Below, piece after piece: positions 26,788 through 36,654 of a DNA stretch of 64,000 nucleotides; position 1 is the stretch's first letter, and each line of letters starts with the position of its first letter. The notes beneath the pieces were generated by a model. The model was not told the DNA's origin, did not search any database, and worked only from the letters and a program-made list of their open reading frames with translations. The position numbers and the translations under genes were made by a program. Origin of the DNA: Bacteroidota bacterium (GTDB lineage: Bacteria > Bacteroidota > Bacteroidia > M30B66); NCBI GenBank assembly GCA_027483445.1, contig JAIXUS010000015.1, forward strand, positions 1 to 64,000, read 5' to 3'.

Positions 26788-28926
26788 CTATTGACGCATG
26801 ATTCGGACGGCCTCTGTTCGTCCTTCGCAATGCATGAGCAGAAAGTATAAGCCCTTAGAGCCATCAGGCCGGAAGGCCCAACTCTTCCCGGCAACCAATG
26901 GTTCGGGGTGCAAGGCCGTTTTGCGACCGGAAATGTCCATCCATTCGAACGTAACCGGCGATGTGGGCTTTGGGCCTTTCCACACCACTTGAACATAGTC
27001 TGTTGATGGGTTCGGGAACACGCTTACCTGCCGTGTTTCGATAACTTGGGGCAAAAATGCCGGAATGCTGTCGCTGTTTGGCGCTCCAGGTGTGGGCAAG
27101 AAAAGTTGTTTCCAATTGCCGCTGCCATCGAGGTAGCGACCAAAACTACTGCCGGAGGCCACATTCGGATAGTTGATGGCATCCATCAGCGTTTCGCCGT
27201 CGGAGTAATACAGGGCCAAATAGCCCGGAGCCGTTTCGCTGAGCGTGAAATTGAGGTGGAGCGGTCCCTGCACCGTGTTTTGGTCGGCCCACAACACTTT
27301 GAAGCTCCCGGGCGTCATGGTTACCTGACTGCTCACCGGCGGAAACACGAAGAGTTGCGGGTTGTTAGGGTTGTTGGTAATACTGAAACCACTGAGGTTA
27401 ACGGTGGCTGTATCGGCGTTGTAAAGTTCAATCCAATCGTCGAGTTGACCGTTTTCGTCGGGGAAATTGAGGTTCGTCGCGCAAATTTCGTTGATGAATA
27501 CCTCAGGAATGTAAACGATTGGGGCGTTATCATCGTCGCGAATAACGAGCGTAACCGAACTTTGAGCACCAATCTGAACGCCATTGACCACCGTGGTAAT
27601 GGTGAAGGTGATGACTTCGTCGGCTTCAATTTGAAAATCGTTGAAAGGGGTCACACTAAAGCTCAAAGTGCTGCTGTTGGGCGTACTGAGGAGCAATAGC
27701 TGATTGTTAAAGGCTGTGGGTGTGGTGAAGTAATCGGTTTGAATGCCCGGTCCGTTTACGGCGGTAACAATTACATTGATGGCGGCTGGCAATGCCGGAC
27801 TGAGGTTTAGGGTAATCGTTGCCGGAAGGCCTCCCTCGGTAACCAAAACTGTATCGGTACTAAAGCTCACCTGTGGCAGGTTTTGCTCTGTACTCACAAT
27901 GGTAACAAGTGTTGAGGTAATCTGGTCTAAAACAAGGCCTCCCGAGAGTGCACCAATACTGAACGTAATGTTTTCATCCAGCTCACCGATGCCATCAAGC
28001 AGAGCTTGTACACTAAAACCAACCTCAGTGGTATTGGCGGGTATTTGCAAGGTTATATTGCCGGCCACAACGGCCGGATTGCATTGAAAGTCACCTGCAG
28101 TAATGCCGGGAAACTCGAGCACATTAATCACCACGGTTTGTGGCGTAAATTGAGGCGAACTGAGGCTTAAGGTTATATCGGCCAATGAGCCCCCTTCGGT
28201 TATGGTGTAGTTTTCCTGATTAAAGCTGATGGCCGAGGCAAAGGGTAGGGTAGTACCGGAATTCCAATCGGGCCAGTTTTCGTATTGTGCGCTTTCGCCG
28301 TTCGACAAAAACCAGTAGTTTACGTTGTTGATGATGCTCAACATGTCGGTGCCGTCGGGCGAAAATGGCGTAATGGCGAAATAGCCGTTGTCGACTGCAA
28401 ACGACTGTGTGTTTGTGAAGGCAATGGCCGTTAATCCGTTCACGAGCGGAGCGGGCAGGCAGGTTCTGAACTGGAAAAAAGGCAGCGAGTCGCACTCATC
28501 GCGCCAATTGGTGCTGCTGATGCCGGCAATAAACGATGGTTCATCCTGCGGACCCACATAGGCCAAAACTTGATCGGCGGCACCACTCATAATGTAGAGC
28601 CTTCCTTCGGCAGTTCCTGGGCCTTCAACGGCCATGTTGTCGCTGCCATCATCGCGCAAGCGAACAATTGAGCCAATGGGTAAAAGGGTATCAGGACTCG
28701 TCCAAACAACAGTTTGCTCGGTGAGTACCAGGTGGTTAAATCCCCATTTATTGTCGGTAAATGAAATTACCGTTCCGGGCTGTATTTCAACCAGATTCAC
28801 GAAGGCAAAAGCTGCTGGATTGTCAGTTTGGAGCGCAACAAATGCAATAGCGCCAGGCTGAAGCGTTTGAGCCTTTAGGTTGAAAACTGCGCAGAACGCG
28901 GCAATGAACGTCAATAATTTTCTCAT
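26788..28926 (-). CDS. lamin-tail and Calx-beta domain T9SS cargo, copy 1
   Basis: A 712-residue secreted protein. After the signal peptide (FNLKAQ) comes a domain found also in its neighbour (AIAFVALQTDNPAAFAFVNL ... SFTDNKWG). Two Calx-beta-like repeats follow (FNQENYTITEGGSLADITLSL at about 240 and VSFSTDTVLVTEGG at about 355), then a lamin-tail domain (VFINEICATNLNFPDENGQ, DDWIELYNADTATVNLSG, about 485-620) and a type A sorting domain (VSVFPNPSTDYVQV to the end). ATG 28926 is chosen; the longer frame lacks a proper signal peptide. Related proteins are often extracellular nucleases or phosphatases, but no nuclease motif is present here. Confidence 0.82.
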   Translation of the reverse strand: MRKLLTFIAAFCAVFNLKAQTLQPGAIAFVALQTDNPAAFAFVNLVEIQPGTVISFTDNKWGFNHLVLTEQTVVWTSPDTLLPIGSIVRLRDDGSDNMAVEGPGTAEGRLYIMSGAADQVLAYVGPQDEPSFIAGISSTNWRDECDSLPFFQFRTCLPAPLVNGLTAIAFTNTQSFAVDNGYFAITPFSPDGTDMLSIINNVNYWFLSNGESAQYENWPDWNSGTTLPFASAISFNQENYTITEGGSLADITLSLSSPQFTPQTVVINVLEFPGITAGDFQCNPAVVAGNITLQIPANTTEVGFSVQALLDGIGELDENITFSIGALSGGLVLDQITSTLVTIVSTEQNLPQVSFSTDTVLVTEGGLPATITLNLSPALPAAINVIVTAVNGPGIQTDYFTTPTAFNNQLLLLSTPNSSTLSFSVTPFNDFQIEADEVITFTITTVVNGVQIGAQSSVTLVIRDDDNAPIVYIPEVFINEICATNLNFPDENGQLDDWIELYNADTATVNLSGFSITNNPNNPQLFVFPPVSSQVTMTPGSFKVLWADQNTVQGPLHLNFTLSETAPGYLALYYSDGETLMDAINYPNVASGSSFGRYLDGSGNWKQLFLPTPGAPNSDSIPAFLPQVIETRQVSVFPNPSTDYVQVVWKGPKPTSPVTFEWMDISGRKTALHPEPLVAGKSWAFRPDGSKGLYFLLMHCEGRTEAVRIMRQ

Positions 28927-28964
28927 AGGCCTTAAATCCAAACGTGAGAATTGGATACAAGTTA

Positions 28965-28972
28965 CAAAAGTA
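28965..28972 (-). promoter_or_regulatory. -7 box of lamin-tail copy 1
   Basis: TACTTTTG on the minus strand matches the consensus exactly, 38 bases before ATG 28926. Confidence 0.5.
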
Positions 28973-29058
28973 AGGAACTTGCGAAATGTGAAGACACTGG
29001 CGAAGTAAAACGAAAAAGGCCGGACGAATCCAGCCTTTCAAAGAGAAACCAGGTGTGT

Positions 29059-31200
29059 TTAGCGCGCAATACAAATTTTAGCGTGCAACTGTTTTGCACC
29101 TTGAATCGCGTGGAGCAGATAAACTCCAGCCGGAAGCATTTGCACATTGAGTTGCGCTTCGAGTTCGACGCTTTGCTGTTGAAGTACGATTTTTCCATCC
29201 AATGTACAGAGCTGAACGAGAGCTTGCTCGGCCGTTTTAAAGCGAAGTCTGAGTTGATCTGAAACTGGGTTGGGGTAAGCGAGCAATGCGGCTGTTTCTT
29301 CGTCTTGGAAGCCAACGGTTTCGTTAGAGGCTCCGGGTGTGGCCTCCAAAATGATCCAAGGCAAATCGCCATCCTGCAAACGTGCATAGCTGGTATCAGC
29401 GCCTAAGAATCCATAGCTTACCGAGTCGATGACAACCACAATCGGATCAATTTCGCCAATGAGGTTCGCCAATCCAATAAAGCCACCCGAATTGTCGAGG
29501 CTGAAGTTCAAATGCAGCGGCCCAGCATCCGGATTTTCGTCGGCCCATAAAATCACAAATTCGCCCGGTTCTACAATGGTTTCTGCTGAGCCTGCCGGGA
29601 ACTGATGTTTATCGGGCACTCCAATCTCATTGGTGATGTACAAACCCGCCAGATCAATGGCTTGAGTGCCGGCATTGTACAATTCAATCCAATCGCTGAA
29701 TTGCCCGTTTTCGTCGGCAACAGTTGTATTGTTTAATGCCATCAATTCGTTGATATACAGTGGTGGTGCGGGTGGAGGAACGTCGTTGTCTAACAGGGTG
29801 ATATTCACTGTGGTAAACTGTCCGGGATTAAAGTTTCCTTGGAAGTTATTCAGCGAAATGGCCACGTTTTCAGCGGTTTCAAGCAGAAGGTCATCTACAA
29901 CACTTAAATCGATGGTTACGTTGCTTTGCCCAGCCGGAACCGAGATGGGAATTTGAGCCTGAACGATTGCCGGATCGGTGTTGATGTCGGTTTCGTCGCC
30001 TCCGTTTGAATAGCTAAAATCCAACGTAAAGCTTGAAGCCGAAGCATTTGCAGGCGACCACGAAATATTGATAGCTACGCTGTTTCCTTCCAGCACCGAA
30101 AGATTGGTTTGGGCTTCACTGAAGGTAACAAACGAAGAGTTCAGGTCTTCTTCAATGGCAAAATTGATGGTGTTGGCCGATCCAATCTCTAGACCTTGAT
30201 CTACAGCCACAACTGTGATGGTGGTTATTTCGCTACCCTCGATGGCATCAGCCGAAGGCGCCTGAACTGAAAAAGAAAAGGCACTCACGCCTGCTGGTAT
30301 TTGTACCGTGATTAGTCCGAGGGTATGTGGCGGACTGGTTACGAAGTCGGTACCGGTGAACTCTGCGGTAAGGGCAACCTGGAGGTTAATGTTTTTGGGA
30401 ATGCTCAATGCCGGGCTTACCGCCATAATCACGTCTACGGCTGCGCTTCCTTCGGTAACCGACACCGCAGCCACATTAAAGCTTACCACCGAAGGGTCGG
30501 CTACACCAATGGTAATGTTCCAATCGGGCCAAAGGCCGGCGCCGGTGGTTAATGGGTCTTCTCCAACGCTCCAATTGGTAATATTGTAGATAATGGATTG
30601 AAGCTCAGCAACTGAACCAGTAATTGAACTGAGGTTCATAAACCCATTATCGGGATTGCTGCCTCCAGCCGTTGAGTTACTCAGTTGAATGGCGGTTTGT
30701 CCTAAAGTTAGGTTTGAAGGCAAACAGCTGGTGTTCGAGTTGCCGTTACCGGTTGCATTACAGGTGCTTAAAAAAGCGTTTGTCGAAAGCGCTGCGATTG
30801 GGATTTGTGTGCCTCCGCTGTTTATTACGTAAGCAAACAGCTGATCTCCCGAAACAGCGAGTCCTCCCATTTTCCCGATTACTTGTCCCGGTCCTTCGAT
30901 GAGTGCATTTGGCACATTGGTGTTGTTTGGATCGGTAATCGTAACAACGGTTGCGGCCGGAACGGTTGTTGTGGCCTTCCATACGAGGTCATCTTCGTTG
31001 GTGAAAAAGGCTGTACCACTCCATCCGTTGTCGGTGAAAATGATTGAATCGCCGGCTGCGATATCTTGCAAGGTTACAAAGGCAAAAGCATCAGGTGTAT
31101 CGGCCTGAAAACCTAAAAACGCAATGGAGCCCACCGCCGGTTGAGCCATAAGACCTACACTGAATGCCAGGCTGCTCAAACAAAGTAATACTTTTCTCAT
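29059..31200 (-). CDS. lamin-tail and Calx-beta domain T9SS cargo, copy 2
   Basis: A 713-residue paralogue of the preceding gene with the same domain order: signal peptide (GLMAQ), AIAFLGFQADTPDAFAFVTL domain, Calx-beta repeats (FNVAAVSVTEGSAAVDVIM; SVLEGNSVAINISW), lamin-tail domain (LYINELMALNNTTVADENGQ, DWIELYNAGTQAIDLAGLY) and a type A sorting domain ending with LHAKICIAR. Tandem order on one strand with 132 bases between the genes points to duplication, but sequence identity is only moderate, so it is old. Each copy has its own -7 box. Confidence 0.82.
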   Translation of the reverse strand: MRKVLLCLSSLAFSVGLMAQPAVGSIAFLGFQADTPDAFAFVTLQDIAAGDSIIFTDNGWSGTAFFTNEDDLVWKATTTVPAATVVTITDPNNTNVPNALIEGPGQVIGKMGGLAVSGDQLFAYVINSGGTQIPIAALSTNAFLSTCNATGNGNSNTSCLPSNLTLGQTAIQLSNSTAGGSNPDNGFMNLSSITGSVAELQSIIYNITNWSVGEDPLTTGAGLWPDWNITIGVADPSVVSFNVAAVSVTEGSAAVDVIMAVSPALSIPKNINLQVALTAEFTGTDFVTSPPHTLGLITVQIPAGVSAFSFSVQAPSADAIEGSEITTITVVAVDQGLEIGSANTINFAIEEDLNSSFVTFSEAQTNLSVLEGNSVAINISWSPANASASSFTLDFSYSNGGDETDINTDPAIVQAQIPISVPAGQSNVTIDLSVVDDLLLETAENVAISLNNFQGNFNPGQFTTVNITLLDNDVPPPAPPLYINELMALNNTTVADENGQFSDWIELYNAGTQAIDLAGLYITNEIGVPDKHQFPAGSAETIVEPGEFVILWADENPDAGPLHLNFSLDNSGGFIGLANLIGEIDPIVVVIDSVSYGFLGADTSYARLQDGDLPWIILEATPGASNETVGFQDEETAALLAYPNPVSDQLRLRFKTAEQALVQLCTLDGKIVLQQQSVELEAQLNVQMLPAGVYLLHAIQGAKQLHAKICIAR

Positions 31201-31217
31201 AGACTGATTTTATGGCT

Positions 31218-31225
31218 CAAAGTTA
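31218..31225 (-). promoter_or_regulatory. -7 box of lamin-tail copy 2
   Basis: TAACTTTG on the minus strand matches the consensus exactly, 17 bases before ATG 31200. Confidence 0.5.
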
Positions 31226-31309
31226 ACAAGCAATCAACACCAAAGAAGCAGGTCATCATGCCCAATACCTAATTTTGTGCACCAACAATTTGTAGGTTTG
31301 TGTTTGAAT

Positions 31310-33229
31310 TTAGTCGAAAAAGGTCCAGTTTAAGCCCAGTTTTAAGGCTCGGTCGTGGATGACATAGCCAGGAGTGAGCATGAACGTTTGTTCGCCAAAA
31401 GAGGAGTTGAAATGTTCCAGCTTGATGAAAACCCGGGCTCTCCGAATGCGGGCGCTCAGGTAAAAGTCGGCTTGCAGCAAGCCTTGGTTCGGGCCTTGGG
31501 TTGACCGATAAAACAATCCCGACCAGGGCTGATAGCCATACGCAGTAAAGGCCGTACAGCCCATCAGGTCGACACCCACCCGCAATATTGTTTTGCTCCG
31601 TTTGAAAGGAGTCTCCCAGAATAGATTCTCCTGGAATTGCAAGGCTGGTAGGCGAATTACGGAAGTGTTGGAAGCCACCTGGGCCAACACCTGAGAATGA
31701 AGATGGAAGCGCCCCAATCGCAGTTTATGCAAGGCCCCGGCCGAAAGTACATTCTGCGCCTGGCCTATCTGTTCAGGTCGACCTGAAGCATCTAGAATGA
31801 CCAAATTTCCCATTACCCTGTTACGCACAAATAAGCTCCAGCGCTCTTTGGCATCGTTGTAGGAGGCTCCAAGACTCAACAGGCTTTGTTTGCTGAAATC
31901 TTCGTTCCAGTAAGAGAAATTAGAACTAAAAAACTGGAGTTGGTAATCCACTTCCTGAAGGTGACTTTCTAATTCTAAGGCTAGTGTGTTTCTACCTGAT
32001 TTTCCCAGCTCTAGTCGACCTTCGATTTGAGTGTCGCCTGCATTGAAACCTGCAAAAAACACCTCCGCAGCGGCGCTTAAACGCCAATGTGACGCCTGTA
32101 GCCTCACAAACCCACCGGCGCTCTGGTTTAGGCTGCGTAAATTGAGGCTATCGTTCATGCCGTAATGCTCGGTAAACAGCTCGATGTATTGTTGTCTTAT
32201 GAAGGCTTTAAATCCCAATTGGAAGCGGTTTGAGCTGTCGGGCTGACCTTCGAGCTTGAGTAAGGCAATCTCATTGTTGAGGCGCCGCTGAATCCATGCA
32301 GTGTTGTTTCGATTGTTTTGGAAAACTTGGGGATAGAAAGCCGTATCGGGCGTTGGATCATCGTATAAATGCCGGTAAAAATCGTAAGCAGCTGTTTGTT
32401 GCACTCGCAAAACGCCTCCTTTCCCCTGGCCGCTGCTGTCGGTCCTTGAACGCAGTAAATCGTAGGTTTGGCGCAGCAACATACCGTTTCTAAACTGTTG
32501 GTTACGTGCGCTTTGTAGTGAAACTGGATACAATCTCCGGTTGTTTTCCGTATTGGTGCGGAACAAGGAGTCGCCGAAAGCGGTGAGCCCGCCGTTTTCC
32601 TGAACAATGCCGCGATGGTAGTGCAAGGCTGCGATGAGCTGATAGCGCGATTTTTCGGGTCGAAGCCACAGGTGAAATCGCAAGGCTGTATGCGCTGCCC
32701 TTTGGCGAACATAAAAGCCCTGACTGTTGATTCTTTTGTATTCGATTCCGGTGTTGAGGGCTTTACCGGCATTCTGGGTGTGAATCAGGTGGAAGTAGTT
32801 CTCTTCCTGACTTCCTTGTGCGTATGAAGCTTGCGTAAAGGGCGATTTAGCGTCGTAAACCCTCACCTTTTCGGCCGGAAGGAAGTATGGTTCGAAGGTG
32901 TTAAAGCCCCAGTGGAAGCCGCGACGAAAAACGGGTGCCCAAATCCACGGCTGCATTGCCGATCCGTTGTTTCCCAAAGTGGCATTGATGATTTGTGTAG
33001 AATACACCGGCAAATACTGCTGAAACCGATCGAGGCTGTAGCTTTTGCGCTGCATACTCCGGTTGCTGTGCTCAGTTACATCGAGGTCGGTAAAACTCAC
33101 ATCTGAAGAATCGCGGGAAACGCCGCTGGAATCGAACGCCGGACCTTGTCGCTCAGTGCCTTGCTGAAATTGAGCTTCAGCCCTGGGCAGGACTAGCATG
33201 AACAGGCCAAAGCACAACCAACGAATCAT
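31310..33229 (-). CDS. putative porin
   Basis: A 639-residue outer-membrane protein with signal peptide (VLPRAEAQ). The rest is rich in alternating beta strands and aromatic residues, with the NATLGNNGSAMQPWIW and FEPYFLPAEKVRVYDAKSPF segments typical of the Bacteroidota putative-porin family (DUF/Pfam putative porin). It ends with LKLGLNWTFFD. Substrate is unknown. It stands alone between the lamin-tail gene and the helicase gene; a degenerate TTACTTTG lies five bases before the ATG. Confidence 0.75.
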   Translation of the reverse strand: MIRWLCFGLFMLVLPRAEAQFQQGTERQGPAFDSSGVSRDSSDVSFTDLDVTEHSNRSMQRKSYSLDRFQQYLPVYSTQIINATLGNNGSAMQPWIWAPVFRRGFHWGFNTFEPYFLPAEKVRVYDAKSPFTQASYAQGSQEENYFHLIHTQNAGKALNTGIEYKRINSQGFYVRQRAAHTALRFHLWLRPEKSRYQLIAALHYHRGIVQENGGLTAFGDSLFRTNTENNRRLYPVSLQSARNQQFRNGMLLRQTYDLLRSRTDSSGQGKGGVLRVQQTAAYDFYRHLYDDPTPDTAFYPQVFQNNRNNTAWIQRRLNNEIALLKLEGQPDSSNRFQLGFKAFIRQQYIELFTEHYGMNDSLNLRSLNQSAGGFVRLQASHWRLSAAAEVFFAGFNAGDTQIEGRLELGKSGRNTLALELESHLQEVDYQLQFFSSNFSYWNEDFSKQSLLSLGASYNDAKERWSLFVRNRVMGNLVILDASGRPEQIGQAQNVLSAGALHKLRLGRFHLHSQVLAQVASNTSVIRLPALQFQENLFWETPFKRSKTILRVGVDLMGCTAFTAYGYQPWSGLFYRSTQGPNQGLLQADFYLSARIRRARVFIKLEHFNSSFGEQTFMLTPGYVIHDRALKLGLNWTFFD

Positions 33230-33280
33230 GGCCGCAAAGTAAAAACAAATTTAGCCCCGAGGTGCGTATCGAATGAAGGC

Positions 33281-34708
33281 TTAAAAATGCTCAGCCTGTT
33301 CATCCGGGAAAAAGTCTTTGTGAAAATTAACTAAATAAAGCTTTTCAGTGGCTCGGGTTACCGCTGTGTATAGCCAACGCAAAAGACCCATATCAAGCAT
33401 TTCCTCTGTTAAGAATCCTTGGTCTACAAAAATACATTTCCATTGTCCGCCCTGGGCTTTGTGACACGTTACGGCGTAAGCAAACTTTACCTGCAAGGCA
33501 TTGAGAAAAGGGTCTTTTTTCATCGCCCTGTTTCGGTCGGCCTTTAAAGGTATATGCGCATAATCCGCTTCAATTTCCTGCTGCAGTTGTTTAATTTGAC
33601 CAAAGTTCATGTTGGCTTGGTCAGAATCAAGACTGTCGAGCCAAAGCTTCACTTCCAAATCAGGTTGTTCGGGGTATTCCAGAAGGCGAATTTGGGCGTC
33701 CACGAAATGAAAGCCGGCGCGCTCGTACCGTTTTCCAATGCGCTGGATTTCGGCCGTGTCGCCATTGGCAATAAATCCCGGACCGGAATCCTCGGGTAGC
33801 CAGAAATAATTGTTGCGCACAATCATCAGGTGGTCGCCACTGCTGATATCGCTGTCTTGCCAACGAATTCTAGCCCTGATTTGGCGGTTGTACAGTACCG
33901 CATTTTTGTTGCTGCGCGTTATCACCAGAACTTCCTCGGTACCATAACGGGCATACGCTTGGTTGAGGCATTCCTCTAAATCCATCCCGCTGATGCGGTG
34001 AATATCGCCAAACTGATTGGTTTGTAGCGACGGGAAGGCATTTTCGCCCTTTCGAATCTGGTCGCGAATCCGTGTGGCATTCCATAAAATGCCCGAATCA
34101 CTTTCCTGGCGTACCACCTCCGTAAGCTTAACCTCGGTTGGCCTGAGATACAGGTGTTCGCGCAGAAACTTTGAGTCGATGGCCGGACTTTCGGCGAGCC
34201 CCACCGGCGGAAGCTGTGCGTCATCTCCAATCAGCATTAACCGACAATCGTTTCCACTTTGCACATAAGCCATCAAATCGTCGAGCAGGCTGTGCTCCGT
34301 TTCCACATTCTCGCCGCCAATCATTGAGGCTTCATCGACAATAAATAAGGTCTTGTGGAAAAGGTTTCTTTGTAAGGCAAAGTGCATGCGACCATCCGAA
34401 ACAGTGCTGAAATAAATCCGCTTGTGGATGGTCCACGCGGCTTGACCGGAGTAGGCACTCAGCACTTTGGCCGCTCTGCCGGTCGGGGCCATCAAAACAG
34501 TCTTTATGCTCGTTAAGGGTAGCGTTTTAACCAACGATCGAACCATGCTTGTTTTCCCGGTTCCGGCATAACCTTTCAGGACGAATATCTCTGTAGAGTC
34601 ATGCCCGGAAAGAAACGACATAATCGATTCGAAAAGCCCGAGCTGTCCCGCAGTAGGCGAGTGTCCGAGGTTTTTGCTGAGTGCTTCAATAAAGTCTTTC
34701 TTGGTCAA
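33281..34708 (-). CDS. RecD/Dda-like superfamily 1 helicase
   Basis: A 475-residue ATP-dependent DNA helicase. Motif I is GYAGTGKTSM (about residue 40), motif Ia VLMAPTGRAAKVL, motif II LFIVDEASMI, motif III LMLIGDDAQLPPV, motif IV-V region VLVITRSNKNAV, and the C-terminal UvrD_C_2 motif FAYAVTCHKAQGGQW with motif VI LYTAVTRATEKLYLV. It resembles stand-alone RecD2/Dda enzymes without RecB or RecC. The start is set at TTG 34708 (TKKDFIEALSKN) because a perfect -7 box lies just upstream and the longer GTG frame would overlap the divergent DUF3822 gene. Confidence 0.85.
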   Translation of the reverse strand: MTKKDFIEALSKNLGHSPTAGQLGLFESIMSFLSGHDSTEIFVLKGYAGTGKTSMVRSLVKTLPLTSIKTVLMAPTGRAAKVLSAYSGQAAWTIHKRIYFSTVSDGRMHFALQRNLFHKTLFIVDEASMIGGENVETEHSLLDDLMAYVQSGNDCRLMLIGDDAQLPPVGLAESPAIDSKFLREHLYLRPTEVKLTEVVRQESDSGILWNATRIRDQIRKGENAFPSLQTNQFGDIHRISGMDLEECLNQAYARYGTEEVLVITRSNKNAVLYNRQIRARIRWQDSDISSGDHLMIVRNNYFWLPEDSGPGFIANGDTAEIQRIGKRYERAGFHFVDAQIRLLEYPEQPDLEVKLWLDSLDSDQANMNFGQIKQLQQEIEADYAHIPLKADRNRAMKKDPFLNALQVKFAYAVTCHKAQGGQWKCIFVDQGFLTEEMLDMGLLRWLYTAVTRATEKLYLVNFHKDFFPDEQAEHF

Positions 34709-34734
34709 TCGCCGCTTTTGGTCTAAACTTGCCG

Positions 34735-34742
34735 CAAAGATA
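34735..34742 (-). promoter_or_regulatory. -7 box of the helicase gene
   Basis: TATCTTTG on the minus strand matches the consensus exactly and fixes the helicase start downstream of 34735. Confidence 0.5.
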
Positions 34743-34751
34743 AACCGCGCT

Positions 34752-35609
34752 ATGCACGGACCCACACCGGTTCAACAGTATTCTGATAACTCGCTGGATT
34801 CCAACCGAATGGAAGAGTGCCTGCTAAGGGTGCAGGTGTCGGAAGACGAGCTTCAGCTTGCAGTTTTCGATTATGTAACTCGCCAGTTTCTGCTCGTAGA
34901 GCGCTATAGTCTTTCAAAAGGCTTCTCAGGGGCCACAACCGAACAGTTGATTGCAAGAATCCTACGCCAGCACAGCTTACTGCGTTTGCCTTTCAAACAG
35001 CGAGAGGCTATATTGATTAGTTCCGGCTGGAATATCATTCCCAATGCGTTTTACCAGTCGGGCCAGGCCGAGATTATGTTACGCTCAACCCGAAACATTC
35101 CCGAAAAAGCCCGTTTCCTCCATTCGGCCTTTCCTGAGCGAGGCTTCACGCTGGTGGGCAGCTTTCCGGAAATTACCACTGAAGTCTTGGAGACTGAGCT
35201 TCCCGGCCTTCAAAAGGTATTCTACCTCAAACCCATGCTGGAACAGATTTTCCTCAATGAGACACCACAGTCGGTGTATGTGTTTGTACAGGATTTTCGG
35301 GCCGACCTCATCGCGGTTATGGATGGTAAGTTACGGATGGCCAACACATTTCGGTTTCAAACACCCGAAGAGTTTGTTTACTTTGTAATTCTGGCCTACG
35401 ACGCCCTTGAATGGAGTCGCGACCTCTGTGCCCTCACCTTGTGTGGCGATATTGAAGCCGGTTCGGCCCTGTATCAGTCGGCCTACAAGTACATTCGTCA
35501 TATATCGTTTTTACAGCGCCCCGAAGAACCAGCCGTACCGGCGGATGTCAAAACGGGAGCTGCCATGCCTCCTCATTTTTTCCTCAACCTTTTGTACAAA
35601 CCACAATGA
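34752..35609 (+). CDS. DUF3822 family protein
   Basis: A 285-residue protein of the Bacteroidota-specific DUF3822 family, with an actin-like ATPase-type layout: LRVQVSEDELQLAVFD near the start, SAFPERGFTLVGS and SVYVFVQDFRADLIAVMDGKLRMANTF in the middle, and LTLCGDIEAGSALYQ near the end. The function is unknown. ATG 34752 is used; a second ATG at 34809 would trim an acidic lead. It overlaps rsmD by four bases (ATGA), a conserved pairing in this phylum as far as I recall. Confidence 0.8.
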   Translation: MHGPTPVQQYSDNSLDSNRMEECLLRVQVSEDELQLAVFDYVTRQFLLVERYSLSKGFSGATTEQLIARILRQHSLLRLPFKQREAILISSGWNIIPNAFYQSGQAEIMLRSTRNIPEKARFLHSAFPERGFTLVGSFPEITTEVLETELPGLQKVFYLKPMLEQIFLNETPQSVYVFVQDFRADLIAVMDGKLRMANTFRFQTPEEFVYFVILAYDALEWSRDLCALTLCGDIEAGSALYQSAYKYIRHISFLQRPEEPAVPADVKTGAAMPPHFFLNLLYKPQ

Positions 35610-36154
35610 GAATTATTTCCGGCAAATGGAAAGGAAAACGGATCGAGGCACCGGGCAATCTGCCTGTAAGGCCCACAACCGATATGGCCAAGGAAGGCCT
35701 GTTTAACTACCTTCAAACACGGCTTGAGTGGAGTGGGCTAGAGGCTATGGATTTATTTGCCGGTACAGGAAACATAACGTACGAGCTACTTTCAAGAGGC
35801 GCGGCCTCCGTAGTGGTGGTCGATAAACACCCTTCCTGCACTAAATTTATTGGGAATACTCTCAGGCATTTGGGAGTTACGCAAGCGCGTATTTTTACAA
35901 CCGATGCCCGCGTCGCTGTAGAAAGAAGCAAAGATCAATTCGATTTTATATTTGCCGATCCACCCTACGATTTAGCCATTCACCACGCCTTGTCGGAGCT
36001 CATTATGCAGAGCCCTTTATTAAAGCCCGGCGGCATCTATGCCATTGAGCATCCGGCTGAAGTAAGTTTAACTACCATCAACGGCTACACAGAAACTCGG
36101 CATTATGGTCGGGTGCACTTTAGCTTCTTTTCCATACCTTCCAACGCTCAATAA
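35606..36154 (+). CDS. rsmD: 16S rRNA (guanine966-N2)-methyltransferase
   Basis: A 182-residue SAM-dependent methyltransferase that modifies G966 of 16S rRNA. It begins MRIISGKWKGKRI, has the SAM motif MDLFAGTGNITYELLSRGA (about residues 50-68) and the catalytic FIFADPPYDL motif (about 113-122). Its length matches the family. It is coupled to DUF3822 by overlap and followed seven bases later by coaD. Confidence 0.93.
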   Translation: MRIISGKWKGKRIEAPGNLPVRPTTDMAKEGLFNYLQTRLEWSGLEAMDLFAGTGNITYELLSRGAASVVVVDKHPSCTKFIGNTLRHLGVTQARIFTTDARVAVERSKDQFDFIFADPPYDLAIHHALSELIMQSPLLKPGGIYAIEHPAEVSLTTINGYTETRHYGRVHFSFFSIPSNAQ

Positions 36155-36160
36155 TCCACC

Positions 36161-36637
36161 ATGAAGGCCATTTTTCCAGGATCATTCGACCCATTCACAC
36201 TTGGTCACGAAAGCCTTGTAAGGCGCGGATTGAACCTCTTTGGCGAGATTGTGGTTGCCGTGGGGAAGAATTCTACCAAAACCACACAGTTCGATATCGA
36301 GCAAAGAGCAGAATGGATTCGGCATGTGTTTAAAGATGAACCCGGCGTGAGCGTTGTTATTTACGAAGGACTCACCATTCACTTTTGCCAAAGTATGGGC
36401 GCCCGTTTCATTTTGCGTGGATTAAGAAATAGCTCCGACTTCGGCTTTGAACGGGGCATTGGACAAGTAAACAAGGCCATGGCTCCCGACATCGAAACGG
36501 TTTTTATTCTGAGTTTACCCGAACATACCGCGGTGTCATCCACCATTATTCGCGACATTTACCGCAACGGTGGCGATGTTCGTCCTTTTGTTCCCGAAGC
36601 AGTCGCTGATGGCATTTACCATACGCGCTTGAAGTAA
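36161..36637 (+). CDS. coaD: phosphopantetheine adenylyltransferase
   Basis: A 158-residue enzyme of coenzyme A synthesis that joins ATP and 4'-phosphopantetheine to give dephospho-CoA. Signatures: FPGSFDPFTLGHESLVRR with the TxGH-like motif, RGLRNSSDFGFERGIGQVN and the ISSTIIRD-type SSTIIRDIYRNGGDV. Full family length. Part of the DUF3822-rsmD-coaD operon. Confidence 0.95.
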   Translation: MKAIFPGSFDPFTLGHESLVRRGLNLFGEIVVAVGKNSTKTTQFDIEQRAEWIRHVFKDEPGVSVVIYEGLTIHFCQSMGARFILRGLRNSSDFGFERGIGQVNKAMAPDIETVFILSLPEHTAVSSTIIRDIYRNGGDVRPFVPEAVADGIYHTRLK

Positions 36638-36654
36638 TTCACGTTTTGTCGAAT